This document shows positions 1 through 10,089 of a stretch of 64,000 nt of DNA, one piece after another; the first letter of the stretch is position 1, and each line of letters opens with the position of its first letter. Made by a program: the position numbers and the translations under genes. The stretch is from assembly GCA_028292745.1 (NCBI GenBank), contig JAQGLT010000002.1, positions 1 to 64,000 of the forward strand, given 5' to 3'. The stretch is from Polaromonas sp. (lineage in GTDB: Bacteria; Pseudomonadota; Gammaproteobacteria; Burkholderiales; Burkholderiaceae_C). The notes below the pieces were generated by a model. That model worked only from the letters and a program-made list of their open reading frames with translations. It was not told where the DNA came from and ran no database searches.

Positions 1-1
1 G

Positions 2-646
2 AACATCGCCCCGCGCGTGGCCGCGCTGCTCGACGTGGGGCAGATCTCGGACATCACGAAAGTCGATGCGCCCGACACGTTCGAGCGGCCCATCTACGCG
101 GGCAACGCGATTGCCACCGTGCAGAGCCTGGATGCCATCAAGATCATCACGGTGCGCACGACGGGCTTTGACGCGGCTGCTGCAACGGGCGGCTTCGGTG
201 CCGTTGAAACCGTTGCGGCTGTTGGCGACAGCGGCAAGTCCAGCTTTATCGGCTCGGAGATCGCCAAAAGCGACCGCCCCGAGCTCACGGCAGCCAAGAT
301 CATCGTTTCGGGTGGCCGGGCGCTGGGCTCAAGCGAGAAGTTCCATGAGGTGCTCGAGCCGCTGGCCGACAAGCTCGGCGCGGCGCTGGGCGCGAGCCGG
401 GCCGCGGTCGATGCCGGCTACGCCCCGAACGACTGGCAGGTGGGGCAGACGGGCAAGATCGTCGCGCCCCAGCTGTACGTCGCCGTGGGCATCTCGGGCG
501 CGATCCAGCACCTGGCCGGGATGAAGGATTCCAAGGTCATCGTGGCGATCAACAAGGATGGCGAGGCGCCGATCTTCGGCGTGGCCGACTACGGGCTGGA
601 GGCCGATTTGTTCACCGCCGTGCCGGAATTGACTGCCGCGCTGTGA
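2..646 (+). CDS. etfA: Electron transfer flavoprotein alpha subunit, C-terminal part (5' end outside window)
   Basis: Partial gene: the frame is open from base 2 and ends at a TGA, giving about 214 C-terminal residues of a family usually near 310 long. EtfA pairs with EtfB and carries FAD, passing electrons from acyl-CoA and other dehydrogenases to ETF-ubiquinone oxidoreductase. The FAD-binding domain is clear: GGRALGSSE, then a [10 protein letters not shown] stretch, [16 protein letters not shown] and [13 protein letters not shown], in the family order. The 3' end is typical. The gene is GC-rich (about 65% in one counted line), in sharp contrast with everything from about 1.3 kb to 10 kb. 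In related genomes etfB precedes it and an acyl-CoA dehydrogenase often follows; no such gene follows here. Confidence 0.95.
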   Translation, partial: NIAPRVAALLDVGQISDITKVDAPDTFERPIYAGNAIATVQSLDAIKIITVRTTGFDAAAATGGFGAVETVAAVGDSGKSSFIGSEIAKSDRPELTAAKIIVSGGRALGSSEKFHEVLEPLADKLGAALGASRAAVDAGYAPNDWQVGQTGKIVAPQLYVAVGISGAIQHLAGMKDSKVIVAINKDGEAPIFGVADYGLEADLFTAVPELTAAL

Positions 647-1332
647 TGCGTGTTCCCCACCTAAACGCAATGGAAAGAGTTTTATGGCCTTTCTACGTCA
701 ATGCCTGAACGAGCTTCGCGCTCGGCAGGGCGATCAGAAATCACATTTTTTGAATCAACCTGACTGGACAGATGAATGCGGGAAATCCAATTTCTATGCC
801 GGAAGTCCGTTAACTTCCAAAGAGTGTCATGAACTTGCGCCGGAAGCCGGGAGCAGGGCGGGGGCCATTGGCGACATCAGCATGGAAAAAACCACGACAT
901 GCAGTCCGGCCAGCACCCTGGCATGCCTTCGGAATCGCGGCTCAGCCGTTTGAAGCGTAAAGCTGGCCTCGACGATCCAGCGCCAGACATGCTCGCCTGA
1001 GCCAGCAGCAACGCCGTTTGCTGCAATTCCGAATTGGCAGACTCCTCGCCGTAAAACCGTTTCGTCTTGAAAACCGCGGCTAAAAGCACCACCCGAGATG
1101 GAAAAGCGGCGTCGCGCAGTTACAAAATCAGAGCCAAAAATTGGTGGGTGTTTTTAAAACTCCCACTACTGGACTTCCTGTCTGGATCGTAAGCTGGCAC
1201 AATCCAGCCTGTTTCTGAAGGTCCTTCCTTGCCACAGTCGCATCCGCTAATCGGTTCAGCCGTGTTGCGGAAGGTTAATCAACCAGCTTTAACCAGCTAA
1301 TGTTTCCCCAAGGGAAATTAAGGTCAGCGAAT
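647..1332. other. Gene-free stretch between etfA and sucA
   Basis: About 690 bases with no recognisable gene. Short frames exist on both strands, but none has a believable start, ribosome binding site or family resemblance. The 3' half presumably holds the sucA promoter; a tandem AACCAGCTTT/AACCAGCTAA repeat lies at about 1281-1300, just upstream of sucA. No convincing -35/-10 pair was found. Base composition falls within this stretch from GC-rich to AT-rich, so it may be an old rearrangement junction (inference). Confidence 0.5.
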
Positions 1333-4224
1333 ATGAGTTCAAACTCGCAGATATCTGCATCTGTATTTACAGCTTATCAGGGCACTACCTATCTCTTCGG
1401 CGGCAATGCCCCGTATGTTGAAGAGATGTATGAAAATTATCTGGCCAACCCCGGAAGCGTCACCGATAACTGGCGCGAGTATTTTGACGCGCTTCAGAAC
1501 GTTCCAGCAACAGATGGCAGCAGCGCCAAAGACGTTCCGCATTTGCCAGTTGTCAACGCTTTTGCAGAGCGTGCCAAGCAAGGCCAAACCAAGGTAGTCG
1601 TTGCAAGTGGTGCAGATTCTGAAATGGGGCGCAAGCGCACTGCTGTCCAGCAACTAATTGCGGCCTATCGCAACGTCGGTGCGCGCTGGGCGGACCTTGA
1701 CCCTCTTAAGCGCGCCGAACGCGACCACATTCCTGAACTGGATCCATCATTTTATGGTTTCACCGATGCCGATCAGGAGACGGTATTCAATACAAGCAAC
1801 ACGTTCTTCGGCAAAGAAACAATGAGTTTGCGTGAATTGCTGAATGCGTTGCGGGAAACATATTGCGGGACTATCGGTGCGGAGTACATGTACACCACCG
1901 ATCAAAATCATAAGCGGTGGTGGCAGCAAAAACTCGAAAGTATTCGCAGCCAACCTAGTTTAAGCAAGGAAAAGAAGCTTCATCTTCTGGACCGCCTCAC
2001 GGCTGCAGAAGGACTTGAGCGGTTTTTGCACACCAAATATGTGGGTCAAAAGCGTTTTTCGCTCGAAGGAGGAGAAAGCTTTATCGCCAGTATGGATGAA
2101 TTGATCCAGCGTGGAGGCGAAGTCGGTGTCCAGGAAATTGTCATTGGCATGGCGCACCGGGGGCGTTTGAATGTCCTGGTCAATTCACTAGGAAAAGTGC
2201 CTGCAAGTCTTTTCGCGGAGTTTGACCATACAGCACCAGAAGATCTTCCCAGTGGTGACGTGAAATATCATCAAGGATTTAGTTCTGACGTGACCACTGC
2301 AGGTGGCCCGGTTCACCTGTCATTGGCTTTCAATCCATCGCACCTAGAAATCGTGAATCCGGTGGTCGAAGGCTCAGTTCGTGCCCGCATGGACCGCCGT
2401 GCTGATCCTAAAGGTTTGCAGGTATTGCCCGTCCTGGTGCATGGTGATGCGGCATTTGCGGGGCAAGGCGTCGTAATGGAAACGCTGGCGCTTGCGGAAA
2501 CCCGTGGTTATTTTACGGGTGGCACAGTTCACCTCGTAATTAACAATCAAATCGGGTTCACGACCAGCGATCCTCGTGACAGCCGCTCTACGCTTTATTG
2601 CACTGACGTTGTGAAGATGATCGAAGCTCCCGTGCTGCACGTCAATGGCGACGATCCTGAGGCGGTTGTGCTAGCAACACAACTGGCGCTCGAATTCCGA
2701 ATGGAATTTCAGAAGGACGTTGTTGTCGATATTATTTGTTTCCGCAAGCTGGGCCATAACGAGCAGGATACGCCGGCATTAACCCAACCGTTGATGTACA
2801 AAAAGATTGCCCAACACCCTGGTACGCGCCGTCTTTATGCTGACAAGCTTGCTGCACAAGGTTTTGGAGAGACTCTTGGCGATGACATGGTTAAAGCGAC
2901 GCGTGCTGCGCTCGATGCTGGAAAAAGCACATTTGATCCGGTATTGACAAATTTCAAAAGCAAATACGCAGTTGATTGGAGCCCCTACGTAGGGAAGAAG
3001 TGGACAGATGCAGGGGACACTGCCATTCCAATGGCGGAGTGGAAACGCTTGGCTGCCAGCATCACGGCTATTCCTGCAACCGTAACGCCACATAATCTTG
3101 TCAAGAAAGTCTATGATGATCGTGCGGCAATGGGACGTGGCGATATCCCAGTGGATTGGGGTATGGGCGAACACATGGCTTTTGCCTCATTAGTGGCCAG
3201 CGGTTATCCAGTTCGGTTATCAGGAGAAGATTGTGGGCGCGGAACGTTTACACACCGGCATGCCGTAATTCATGATCAAAGTCGTGAAAAGTGGGATACG
3301 GGTACTTATGTGCCGCTGCAAAATGTATCGGATAACCAAGCACCTTTTGTAGTTATTGATTCAATTTTGTCCGAAGAAGCGGTGCTGGCGTTCGAATATG
3401 GGTATGCCTCTAACGACCCAAGCACGATGGTTATCTGGGAAGCGCAATTTGGTGATTTTGCTAATGGCGCACAAGTGGTGATCGACCAGTTTATTGCCTC
3501 TGGAGAAGTGAAGTGGGGGCGGGTCAATGGCATTACGCTGATGCTGCCGCATGGTTATGAAGGCCAAGGTCCAGAGCATAGTTCAGCGCGCCTAGAACGC
3601 TTTATGCAATTGTCAGCCGATGCCAACATCCAGGTTGTTCAGCCCACTACTGCGAGTCAGATTTTTCACGTTCTCCGCCGTCAGATGGTGCGCAATCTTC
3701 GCAAGCCTTTGATCATCATGACGCCAAAGTCACTTTTGCGTAACAAAGATGCGACTTCACCTTTATCTGAATTTACCAAAGGTGCATTTCAGACCGTGAT
3801 TCCAGAAACCAAAGAGGATATTGCCAAAAAAGCTGATAAGGTTAAACGGGTGATTGCTTGTTCAGGCAAGGTGTATTACGACTTGGTCAAGAAGCGTGAG
3901 GAAAAAAATATAGACGACACGGTAATCTTGCGTGTGGAACAGCTCTATCCTTTCCCGCACAAGGCTTTTGCAGGCGAGTTGAAAAAATATCCTAATGCAA
4001 CCGATATCGTATGGTGCCAAGATGAACCCCAAAATCAAGGGGCTTGGTTTTTTGTACAGCACTACATTCACGAAAACATGCTCGATAAACAAAAGTTGGG
4101 CTATTCGGGACGTGCTGCGTCAGCTTCTCCAGCTGTTGGTTATTCCCATTTGCATCAGGAACAGCAAAAAGCGCTGGTTGATGGCGCATTTTCCAAATTG
4201 AAGGGTTTTGTCTTGACCAAGTAA
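1333..4224 (+). CDS. sucA: 2-oxoglutarate dehydrogenase E1 component
   Basis: Thiamine-diphosphate E1 subunit (963 aa) of the 2-oxoglutarate dehydrogenase complex. It decarboxylates 2-oxoglutarate and transfers the succinyl group to the lipoyl arm of SucB. The N-terminal motif ([16 protein letters not shown], then DNWREYF) is the E1o signature; [23 protein letters not shown] (about residue 370) and NNQIGFTTS (about 403) are the ThDP/Mg-binding region; the C-terminal transketolase-like domain contains [16 protein letters not shown]. The ATG at 1333 was preferred over an in-frame ATG at 1300 because AAGG lies 9 bases before it and MSSNSQ fits family N-termini. sucB follows after 47 bases and lpdA completes the set, so an operon is likely. 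Codon use is AT-richer than in the second half of the window. Confidence 0.97.
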   Translation: MSSNSQISASVFTAYQGTTYLFGGNAPYVEEMYENYLANPGSVTDNWREYFDALQNVPATDGSSAKDVPHLPVVNAFAERAKQGQTKVVVASGADSEMGRKRTAVQQLIAAYRNVGARWADLDPLKRAERDHIPELDPSFYGFTDADQETVFNTSNTFFGKETMSLRELLNALRETYCGTIGAEYMYTTDQNHKRWWQQKLESIRSQPSLSKEKKLHLLDRLTAAEGLERFLHTKYVGQKRFSLEGGESFIASMDELIQRGGEVGVQEIVIGMAHRGRLNVLVNSLGKVPASLFAEFDHTAPEDLPSGDVKYHQGFSSDVTTAGGPVHLSLAFNPSHLEIVNPVVEGSVRARMDRRADPKGLQVLPVLVHGDAAFAGQGVVMETLALAETRGYFTGGTVHLVINNQIGFTTSDPRDSRSTLYCTDVVKMIEAPVLHVNGDDPEAVVLATQLALEFRMEFQKDVVVDIICFRKLGHNEQDTPALTQPLMYKKIAQHPGTRRLYADKLAAQGFGETLGDDMVKATRAALDAGKSTFDPVLTNFKSKYAVDWSPYVGKKWTDAGDTAIPMAEWKRLAASITAIPATVTPHNLVKKVYDDRAAMGRGDIPVDWGMGEHMAFASLVASGYPVRLSGEDCGRGTFTHRHAVIHDQSREKWDTGTYVPLQNVSDNQAPFVVIDSILSEEAVLAFEYGYASNDPSTMVIWEAQFGDFANGAQVVIDQFIASGEVKWGRVNGITLMLPHGYEGQGPEHSSARLERFMQLSADANIQVVQPTTASQIFHVLRRQMVRNLRKPLIIMTPKSLLRNKDATSPLSEFTKGAFQTVIPETKEDIAKKADKVKRVIACSGKVYYDLVKKREEKNIDDTVILRVEQLYPFPHKAFAGELKKYPNATDIVWCQDEPQNQGAWFFVQHYIHENMLDKQKLGYSGRAASASPAVGYSHLHQEQQKALVDGAFSKLKGFVLTK

Positions 4225-4271
4225 AAGTCTTGCCATCGCCTGAAAACAAGAAAACACACGAAAGTAACAAA

Positions 4272-5531
4272 ATGGCTATTGTTGAAGTAAAAGTTCCCCA
4301 GTTATCTGAATCTGTGGCGGAAGCCACCATGCTGCAGTGGAAGAAGAAAGTTGGCAGCGCAATTGCTATAGATGAAATATTAATTGAGATTGAAACCGAT
4401 AAAGTTGTTCTTGAAGTGCCCGCGCCTTCGGCTGGGGTGTTAATTGAACTACTTGTCCCTGACGGCGGCACAGTAGTGGCAGATCAAGTCATCGGTAAAA
4501 TCGATACCGAAGGCAAGGCTAGTTCAACCTCAGACGCTGCTGGAGCCGCACCCGTGATGGCCTCTGCTTCTAATCATGCTCCAAAAAATGTCACTGGTGG
4601 GTCAATGGCTGGCGTGCCTATGCCCGCAGCTGCAAAATTGATGGCAGATAACAATCTTGCACCGGGCTCCGTCGATGGAACAGGTAAGGATGGTCGTGTT
4701 ACCAAGGGTGATGTTATAGGCGTAACGTCTGCAAGTGCAAGCAAACCGATAATTGCTTCTGCAGTTTCAGCAGGGACTCCCATTGCCGCTTTGCCTAAAG
4801 TGGCAGCACCAGTGAAAAATGATCTGGGCGATCGTCCTGAACAGCGTGTTCCCATGAGTCGCCTGCGTGCCCGTATCGCCGAGCGTCTTTTGCAATCGCA
4901 ATCCACAAATGCCATTTTGACGACCTTTAATGAAGTCAACATGGCGCCAGTGATGGAAATGCGCAAAAAATTTCAGGATGCCTTTAGTAAAGAGCATGGG
5001 GTCAAGATTGGCTTCATGAGTTTTTTTGTTAAAGCCGCAGTGCATGCATTGAAGAAATTTCCCATGCTGAATGCGTCTGTAGATGGCAACGATATCGTAT
5101 ACCACGGCTATTTTGATGTTGGTATTGCTGTTGGTTCACCGCGCGGCCTGGTAGTACCCATCCTGCGTAACGCTGATCAGATGAGTTTTGCGGATATTGA
5201 GAAAAAAATTGCTGAGTATGGGCAAAAGGCCAAGGATGGAAAATTGAGTATTGAAGAGATGACTGGAGGCACGTTCTCAATTTCCAATGGCGGCACATTT
5301 GGTTCCATGCTTTCAACCCCTATCATTAATCCACCTCAATCTGCAATTTTGGGCGTTCACGCTACCAAAGACCGGGCTGTTGTTGAGAATGGTCAGATTG
5401 TGATTCGTCCGATGAATTATCTGGCTATGAGTTATGACCATCGTATTATTGACGGCCGTGAAGCTGTTCTAGGATTGGTCGCCATGAAAGAAGCCCTGGA
5501 AGATCCTGTGCGCCTTTTATTTGATATTTAA
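4272..5531 (+). CDS. sucB: Dihydrolipoyllysine succinyltransferase (E2 of 2-oxoglutarate dehydrogenase)
   Basis: E2 core of the complex (419 aa). It moves the succinyl group from the lipoyl arm to CoA. One lipoyl domain is at the N-terminus with the modified lysine in [10 protein letters not shown] (K44). A flexible Ala/Ser/Pro linker follows, then the E1/E3-binding domain ([23 protein letters not shown]), a second linker and the C-terminal acyltransferase domain with [13 protein letters not shown] (H390, D394 catalytic). The ATG at 4272 gives [14 protein letters not shown], the canonical family N-terminus; an upstream in-frame ATG at 4230 would add 14 unrelated residues. The ribosome binding site is weak (GAAAG), so coupling to sucA translation is plausible. 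Confidence 0.97.
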   Translation: MAIVEVKVPQLSESVAEATMLQWKKKVGSAIAIDEILIEIETDKVVLEVPAPSAGVLIELLVPDGGTVVADQVIGKIDTEGKASSTSDAAGAAPVMASASNHAPKNVTGGSMAGVPMPAAAKLMADNNLAPGSVDGTGKDGRVTKGDVIGVTSASASKPIIASAVSAGTPIAALPKVAAPVKNDLGDRPEQRVPMSRLRARIAERLLQSQSTNAILTTFNEVNMAPVMEMRKKFQDAFSKEHGVKIGFMSFFVKAAVHALKKFPMLNASVDGNDIVYHGYFDVGIAVGSPRGLVVPILRNADQMSFADIEKKIAEYGQKAKDGKLSIEEMTGGTFSISNGGTFGSMLSTPIINPPQSAILGVHATKDRAVVENGQIVIRPMNYLAMSYDHRIIDGREAVLGLVAMKEALEDPVRLLFDI

Positions 5532-5862
5532 CTAAATTTCAGTTTGACCACATTACATATGGCATTTTATGCATTTGACCTTTTTATGCCTAGATAATTG
5601 GCATTGAAGTGTTTGGCGTTCTTGTTTTGATGGAACTGTATTTGTTTAATGATGACGTAGAAATCAATACGAATTTCTTTGCATTGCAGTTTAATTACGT
5701 TTGTGTTAAACCAAATTTTTAATAAAGATTGGTTGGCATCGCTTGGATTATTTTGCGTGAAAGAAACAATCGTTTAATGAGGGGTTTCCCAATATAGGGG
5801 AATTTAATATTAAAAAGATTGCCTGCGTGTTCGCTAAATTAAGTTAATTGAAAAGGTTATTA
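5532..5862. other. AT-rich spacer between sucB and lpdA
   Basis: 331 bases with no gene. Counted lines give about 28-32% G+C, the lowest in the window and well below both neighbours. There are many stop codons in all frames, and no clear hairpin with a T-run or sigma-70 promoter pair could be chosen with confidence. It may hold an lpdA promoter or be the decayed remnant of a lost gene; the sequence does not decide. Confidence 0.55.
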
Positions 5863-7293
5863 ATGAATATCAAACAATTTGACGTGATCGTGATTGGTGG
5901 TGGTCCTGGTGGTTACATCGCTGCAATACGTGCAGCCCAGTTGGGCTTCCAAGTGGCATGTATCGATGAATGGAAAAATTCTAAAGGTGGTTCTGCTCTT
6001 GGTGGAACTTGCACTAATGTTGGATGTATTCCTTCCAAAGCCCTGCTGCAATCATCAGAACATTATGAACATGCGGCGAAACACTTCAGTGAGCATGGTA
6101 TTGGCATCACTGGTTTGAGTCTTGATGTTGCGAAGATGGTGGGGCGAAAAGACAACGTTGTAAAGCAAAACAATGATGGAATCGTTTATTTATTTAAGAA
6201 AAACAAGGTAACTTTTTTTCACGGTCGTGGCTCTTTTGCCTCGGTTAAAGACGGTATTTATACTATCAACTTAAAGGGTGATGCTGAGGAAATCATTATC
6301 GGCAAGCACATTATTGTGGCTACCGGATCCAATGCCCGGGCTCTGCCTGGAACCCCATTTGACGAGATCAACATTCTGTCAAATGATGGTGCGTTACGTA
6401 TGGGTGCTGTTCCTAAAAAAATAGGTGTGATTGGTTCAGGCGTGATTGGTTTGGAAATGGGGTCAGTTTGGCGTCGTCTGGGTGCTGATGTAACGATTCT
6501 TGAAAGCTTGCCCACGTTCTTGGGGGCAGTCGATCAGCAGATAGCGCGTGAAGCGAATAAGGCTTTTACCAAACAAGGGTTGAAAATCGAACTTGGCGTA
6601 AAAGTCGGTGAAATCAACACCAATTCTTCTGGAGTCTCAGTCCATTATGCTGACGTTAAGGGAGAAGCACAAACATTGCAAGTAGACAAACTTATCGTTT
6701 CCATTGGCCGTAGCCCCAATACTGTCGGACTAAATGCAGAAGCAGTAGGGTTGAGCCTAGACAACCGTGGGACTATTGTGGTTGATGACGAGTGTAAAAC
6801 CAATCTGGTGAATGTATGGGCAATAGGTGACGTGGTCCGTGGACCCATGCTGGCACACAAGGCGGAAGAAGAAGGCGTGGCCGTGGCTGAACGCATTGCT
6901 GGGCAGCATGGTCATGTCAACTTTAATACCATCCCATGGGTAATTTATACCAGCCCGGAAATTGCTTGGGTAGGGCAGACCGAAGAACAGTTAAAAGTAG
7001 AAGGGCGTGCGTATAAATCCGGCAGCTTTCCTTTTATGGCAAACGGACGGGCTCGTGCTCTAGGCGATACAACTGGAATGGTAAAAATGCTTGCTGATGC
7101 TACAACTGATGAAATATTAGGAGTTCATATTGTTGGGCCCATGGCCAGCGAGTTAATTGCAGAATGTGTTGTAGCGATGGAGTTCCGTGCAAGCAGTGAA
7201 GATATTGCTCGTATTTGCCATGCCCATCCATCGCTTAGCGAGGCTACTAAAGAGGCAGCGCTGGCGGTTGACAAGAGAACGTTGAACTTTTAA
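5863..7293 (+). CDS. lpdA: Dihydrolipoyl dehydrogenase (E3)
   Basis: FAD-dependent disulfide oxidoreductase (476 aa) that re-oxidises the dihydrolipoyl groups of SucB with NAD+. Seen: N-terminal FAD motif GGGPGGYIAAIRAAQLG; redox-active pair in GGTCTNVGCIPSKALL (C50, C55); NAD-binding GSGVIGLEMGSVWRRLG; second FAD motif AIGDVVRGPMLAHKAEEEG; C-terminal dimer-interface histidine and glutamate in HAHPSLSE (H455, E460). The ATG at 5863 has AAAAGG 6 bases upstream, better than the in-frame TTG at 5848. It lies downstream of sucAB, as in other Burkholderiales, but a 331-base AT-rich spacer separates it, so separate or additional transcription is possible. Confidence 0.97.
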   Translation: MNIKQFDVIVIGGGPGGYIAAIRAAQLGFQVACIDEWKNSKGGSALGGTCTNVGCIPSKALLQSSEHYEHAAKHFSEHGIGITGLSLDVAKMVGRKDNVVKQNNDGIVYLFKKNKVTFFHGRGSFASVKDGIYTINLKGDAEEIIIGKHIIVATGSNARALPGTPFDEINILSNDGALRMGAVPKKIGVIGSGVIGLEMGSVWRRLGADVTILESLPTFLGAVDQQIAREANKAFTKQGLKIELGVKVGEINTNSSGVSVHYADVKGEAQTLQVDKLIVSIGRSPNTVGLNAEAVGLSLDNRGTIVVDDECKTNLVNVWAIGDVVRGPMLAHKAEEEGVAVAERIAGQHGHVNFNTIPWVIYTSPEIAWVGQTEEQLKVEGRAYKSGSFPFMANGRARALGDTTGMVKMLADATTDEILGVHIVGPMASELIAECVVAMEFRASSEDIARICHAHPSLSEATKEAALAVDKRTLNF

Positions 7294-7296
7294 GAG

Positions 7297-8409
7297 TTGG
7301 AGTTGGAAGCATTATTGGTCCGCGCTGCGTATGATGCTGAAATTAATGCACGTGGTTATGAAAGCGATCCTGCACAATTGCGCGCAATTGACGCACTGGA
7401 GCGTTGTGCTGCAGAATGGATAAGTTATAAAGCGCAGCGCTCAAATGCATTCAAGAAACTGATCAACCGGCCTGATATTCCACGAGGTGTATATATGCAT
7501 GGTGGAGTTGGTCGAGGAAAAAGCTTTTTAATGGATTGTTTCTTTAGTGCTGTTCCACTGAAGAGAAAAATCCGGTTGCATTTTCATGAGTTCATGCGTG
7601 AAGTACATCGAGAATTGCTTGATTTGCAGGGGTTGGCAAATCCACTTGATGAGTTAGGTAAACGCATTGCAAAGCGGTATCGACTAATTTGCTTTGATGA
7701 ATTTCATGTAGCGGATATTACTGATGCCATGATCCTTCACCGCTTGTTGGTTGCTCTTTTTGAAAATGGAGTTGGATTTGTAACCACATCCAACTTTATT
7801 CCTGATGGGCTTTACCCCAATGGGCTGCACCGTGATCGTGTTTTACCAGCTATCGAGTTGATTAAGACAAACCTAGAAATTGTAAATGTCGATAACGGAA
7901 CTGATTATCGCAGGCGTACTCTTGAAAAAGCGAAGATTTACCACACTCCGCTAGGTCCGCAGGCGGATGCCGAAATGATGGAAACTTTTAGTCGTTTGGC
8001 AGCATCACATGACGAAAATCCAATTTTACAAATTGAATCTAGACAAATCCATGCTAAGCGCAAGGCAGGTGGAGTTGTATGGTTTGACTTCAAGACTTTA
8101 TGTGGTGGACCAAGATCGCAAAATGATTACCTTGAAATTGCGACTCAGTTTCATACAGTATTACTGAGCGGTGTGCCTCATATGCCCGTTCGTATGGCTT
8201 CGGAAGCACGGCGCTTTACCTGGCTGGTAGATGTGCTGTATGACAGACGGGTAAAGTTAATCATGTCTGCCGCGGTGCCGCCAGATGAGTTGTATACGGA
8301 AGGCCCATTGGTACATGAGTTTCCCCGGACTGTTTCCAGGCTTAATGAAATGCAATCTGAAGAATTTCTTGGTTTAGAGCACAGATCAGTAGATACATCA
8401 CTGACATGA
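7297..8409 (+). CDS. zapE: Cell division protein ZapE (AFG1-family ATPase)
   Basis: P-loop ATPase (370 aa) of the ZapE/AFG1 family, linked to Z-ring dynamics during division under stress in E. coli. Walker A is MHGGVGRGKSFLMD (about residues 67-80) and Walker B is ICFDEFHV (about 129); the conserved HRLLVALFENG, TTSNFIPDGLYPNGLHRDRVLPAI and FTWLVDVLYDRRVKLI segments follow. The start is uncertain: no in-frame ATG lies near the expected N-terminus, and TTG codons at 7297 or 7303 are the only reasonable starts, only 3 or 9 bases after the lpdA stop. Translation therefore probably depends on coupling to lpdA. The last bases overlap the next gene (ATGA). Confidence 0.93.
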   Translation: MELEALLVRAAYDAEINARGYESDPAQLRAIDALERCAAEWISYKAQRSNAFKKLINRPDIPRGVYMHGGVGRGKSFLMDCFFSAVPLKRKIRLHFHEFMREVHRELLDLQGLANPLDELGKRIAKRYRLICFDEFHVADITDAMILHRLLVALFENGVGFVTTSNFIPDGLYPNGLHRDRVLPAIELIKTNLEIVNVDNGTDYRRRTLEKAKIYHTPLGPQADAEMMETFSRLAASHDENPILQIESRQIHAKRKAGGVVWFDFKTLCGGPRSQNDYLEIATQFHTVLLSGVPHMPVRMASEARRFTWLVDVLYDRRVKLIMSAAVPPDELYTEGPLVHEFPRTVSRLNEMQSEEFLGLEHRSVDTSLT

Positions 8410-9059
8410 AAAATTTCAGTGGTTTGTTGTTGGTGATTTTTGCGATGGGCAACTCTTTGGCTGCGCAAATTGACTTGCCTGTTGAGGAGACCTATAACAC
8501 TGATGTGGAACGTAAAATGATTAGCAGCGAGCGTGAAAGGTTAGACGCTAGATTCACTAATGAAAATGCGGATTGCTATAAAAAATTTGCAGTCAATAGC
8601 TGTTTGGGAAAAGTTAATTCTCAGCGTCGAGATGCAATGGCAGAATTCAGACGGCAGGAAATCTTGCTTAACGATAAGGAGCGAAAGGCTAAAGGCATAG
8701 CGCAGCTACGGAGCACGGAGCAAAAATCCTCTATTGACAAAAAACTTGAAGTAGAAAATCGTCATACTCTAGCAAAACAAGATTATTTGATGCGTATGGA
8801 GGATGAAAAGCGCAAGCAGCATAAAAATGCTGTCTCTATTTCAAATAGAAACAATGCTGAAAAAGTTACTGCTGAAAGAGTGCTACGGCAACAGGAAAAA
8901 ATGCAAGCTGCTGACGAGAAAAAAGATGCAGCTGGAGAAGCATTAAAAAACTTGAATGAGCGTCAGAAAAAAGCGCAGGAACGTAAAGCTCAGCATTGGG
9001 CTGATCAGCTAAAACGCGATAAGCCTCTTGCAAAACCCCTGCCATTACCAGAAAATTAA
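8406..9059 (+). CDS. Predicted secreted, coiled-coil-rich hypothetical protein
   Basis: 217 aa, family not recognised. The N-terminus (MKNFSGLLLVIFAMGNSLA, cut probably after AAQ) looks like a Sec signal peptide. The mature part is very hydrophilic, rich in Lys, Glu, Gln and Arg, with heptad-like stretches from about residue 85 to 195 suggesting a long helix or coiled coil, and a proline-ended tail. Two cysteines (ADCYKKFAVNSCLGKV) could form a disulfide in the periplasm. It overlaps the end of zapE by 4 bases (ATGA), so the two are probably co-translated. G+C is about 42% in two counted lines. A periplasmic structural or adaptor role is only a guess. Confidence 0.8.
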   Translation: MKNFSGLLLVIFAMGNSLAAQIDLPVEETYNTDVERKMISSERERLDARFTNENADCYKKFAVNSCLGKVNSQRRDAMAEFRRQEILLNDKERKAKGIAQLRSTEQKSSIDKKLEVENRHTLAKQDYLMRMEDEKRKQHKNAVSISNRNNAEKVTAERVLRQQEKMQAADEKKDAAGEALKNLNERQKKAQERKAQHWADQLKRDKPLAKPLPLPEN

Positions 9060-9064
9060 TGTAA

Positions 9065-9838
9065 TTAGTCTAGCGATTCAAGCTTGACAACAACTAACGA
9101 TAAGTTGTCTCCAACACCTCGCGCACGTGAGCGGGCTTTTTGGATTAAGAATTCAGTTGCTTCACGAGGGGAAAGCATTGAAAGCGCAGAACCCATTTCC
9201 GCAGGACTGAAATAATGCCATACGCCATCGCTGCAGGCCATTAAAACGTCATTTTCTTGTAATTTTGCAATGTAATGCTGTGCAATAGGTGGAGCCTCCT
9301 CTGCACCGAGACAGCCCATGAGAATATTAGCTTGGGGGTGATGATTCGCCTCATCTTCGCTGATCTCACCTTTGTCAACTAAGGTCTGTACATAAGAGTG
9401 ATCAACAGTTCTGTAAGCCAGCTTACTTCCTTGGTAATGATAAATTCGGGAATCACCGGTATGGACCCAATAGCATTCCCCTCCTGGATTGATTAGAAAT
9501 GCAGCTAACGTACTGTGGGGTTCTTGTTCAGCGGAAATGGCTGTCAGTTTGATCACAATATGAGCTTCTTCAATCATTTGTTTAAGCATTGCCGGCGCAT
9601 CATCCGTTTCAGGGGCGTAGCGGTCGAAAAGTTGCTTAGCTGTCAACATCACTTGGTCAGATGCTTTGCGTCCTCCACTTCTACCGCCCATCCCATCCGC
9701 AACGATGCCAAGCATGCAGCCAGGAATTCGGTGATGACTTAACAAGTCCACTTGGTCTTGCTGATAGTCTCGATCACCTTTGTGGATGCCTGTGGATGCT
9801 GTAATGCGATAGCCTTTGGTCATTGTGTAGTCTGGCAT
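9065..9838 (-). CDS. PP2C-family serine/threonine phosphatase
   Basis: About 258 aa. Metal-dependent PP2C (PPM) phosphatase, cytoplasmic, likely to dephosphorylate Ser/Thr-phosphorylated proteins. Motifs in family order: GDRDYQQDQ, GIVADGMGGRSGG (metal-binding Asp-Gly), WVHTGDSRIYH, ACSDGVWHYF and VGDNLSLVVV (metal-binding Asp-Asn). The ATG at 9838 is preferred; a TTG at 9889 in the same frame would add 17 residues without family support. It is convergent with the coiled-coil gene, 5 bases apart, and no kinase partner lies nearby. The roughly 250 bases between its start and the next gene are AT-rich and hold no gene I can support. Confidence 0.93.
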   Translation of the reverse strand: MPDYTMTKGYRITASTGIHKGDRDYQQDQVDLLSHHRIPGCMLGIVADGMGGRSGGRKASDQVMLTAKQLFDRYAPETDDAPAMLKQMIEEAHIVIKLTAISAEQEPHSTLAAFLINPGGECYWVHTGDSRIYHYQGSKLAYRTVDHSYVQTLVDKGEISEDEANHHPQANILMGCLGAEEAPPIAQHYIAKLQENDVLMACSDGVWHYFSPAEMGSALSMLSPREATEFLIQKARSRARGVGDNLSLVVVKLESLD

Positions 9839-10089
9839 GCTTTCGTAAGCTCGATGTGTGGCTGCGATAAATGTATTATCAGGCAACAAATATGAAAAAT
9901 TACTTTGACACTAAATCATCTATTTCTTGCGTGTTTGCTGATAAAAATGACAATTAAATATGAAAATCATGTAGTGAACACTTTATTTGTTGCCGAACCA
10001 CTACTTAGACGTTTCAAAAAACGCCGATTTCAGCTTTTTGATCGTATTACGTATTTTGAACCGTTTTTGACGTCTCCCGGTTCTGCCTG

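Noticed and set aside
684-1092. Short frames on both strands between etfA and sucA, including a possible transposase remnant
   Set aside because: No start sites, no inverted-repeat ends and no transposase motif; composition fits non-coding DNA.
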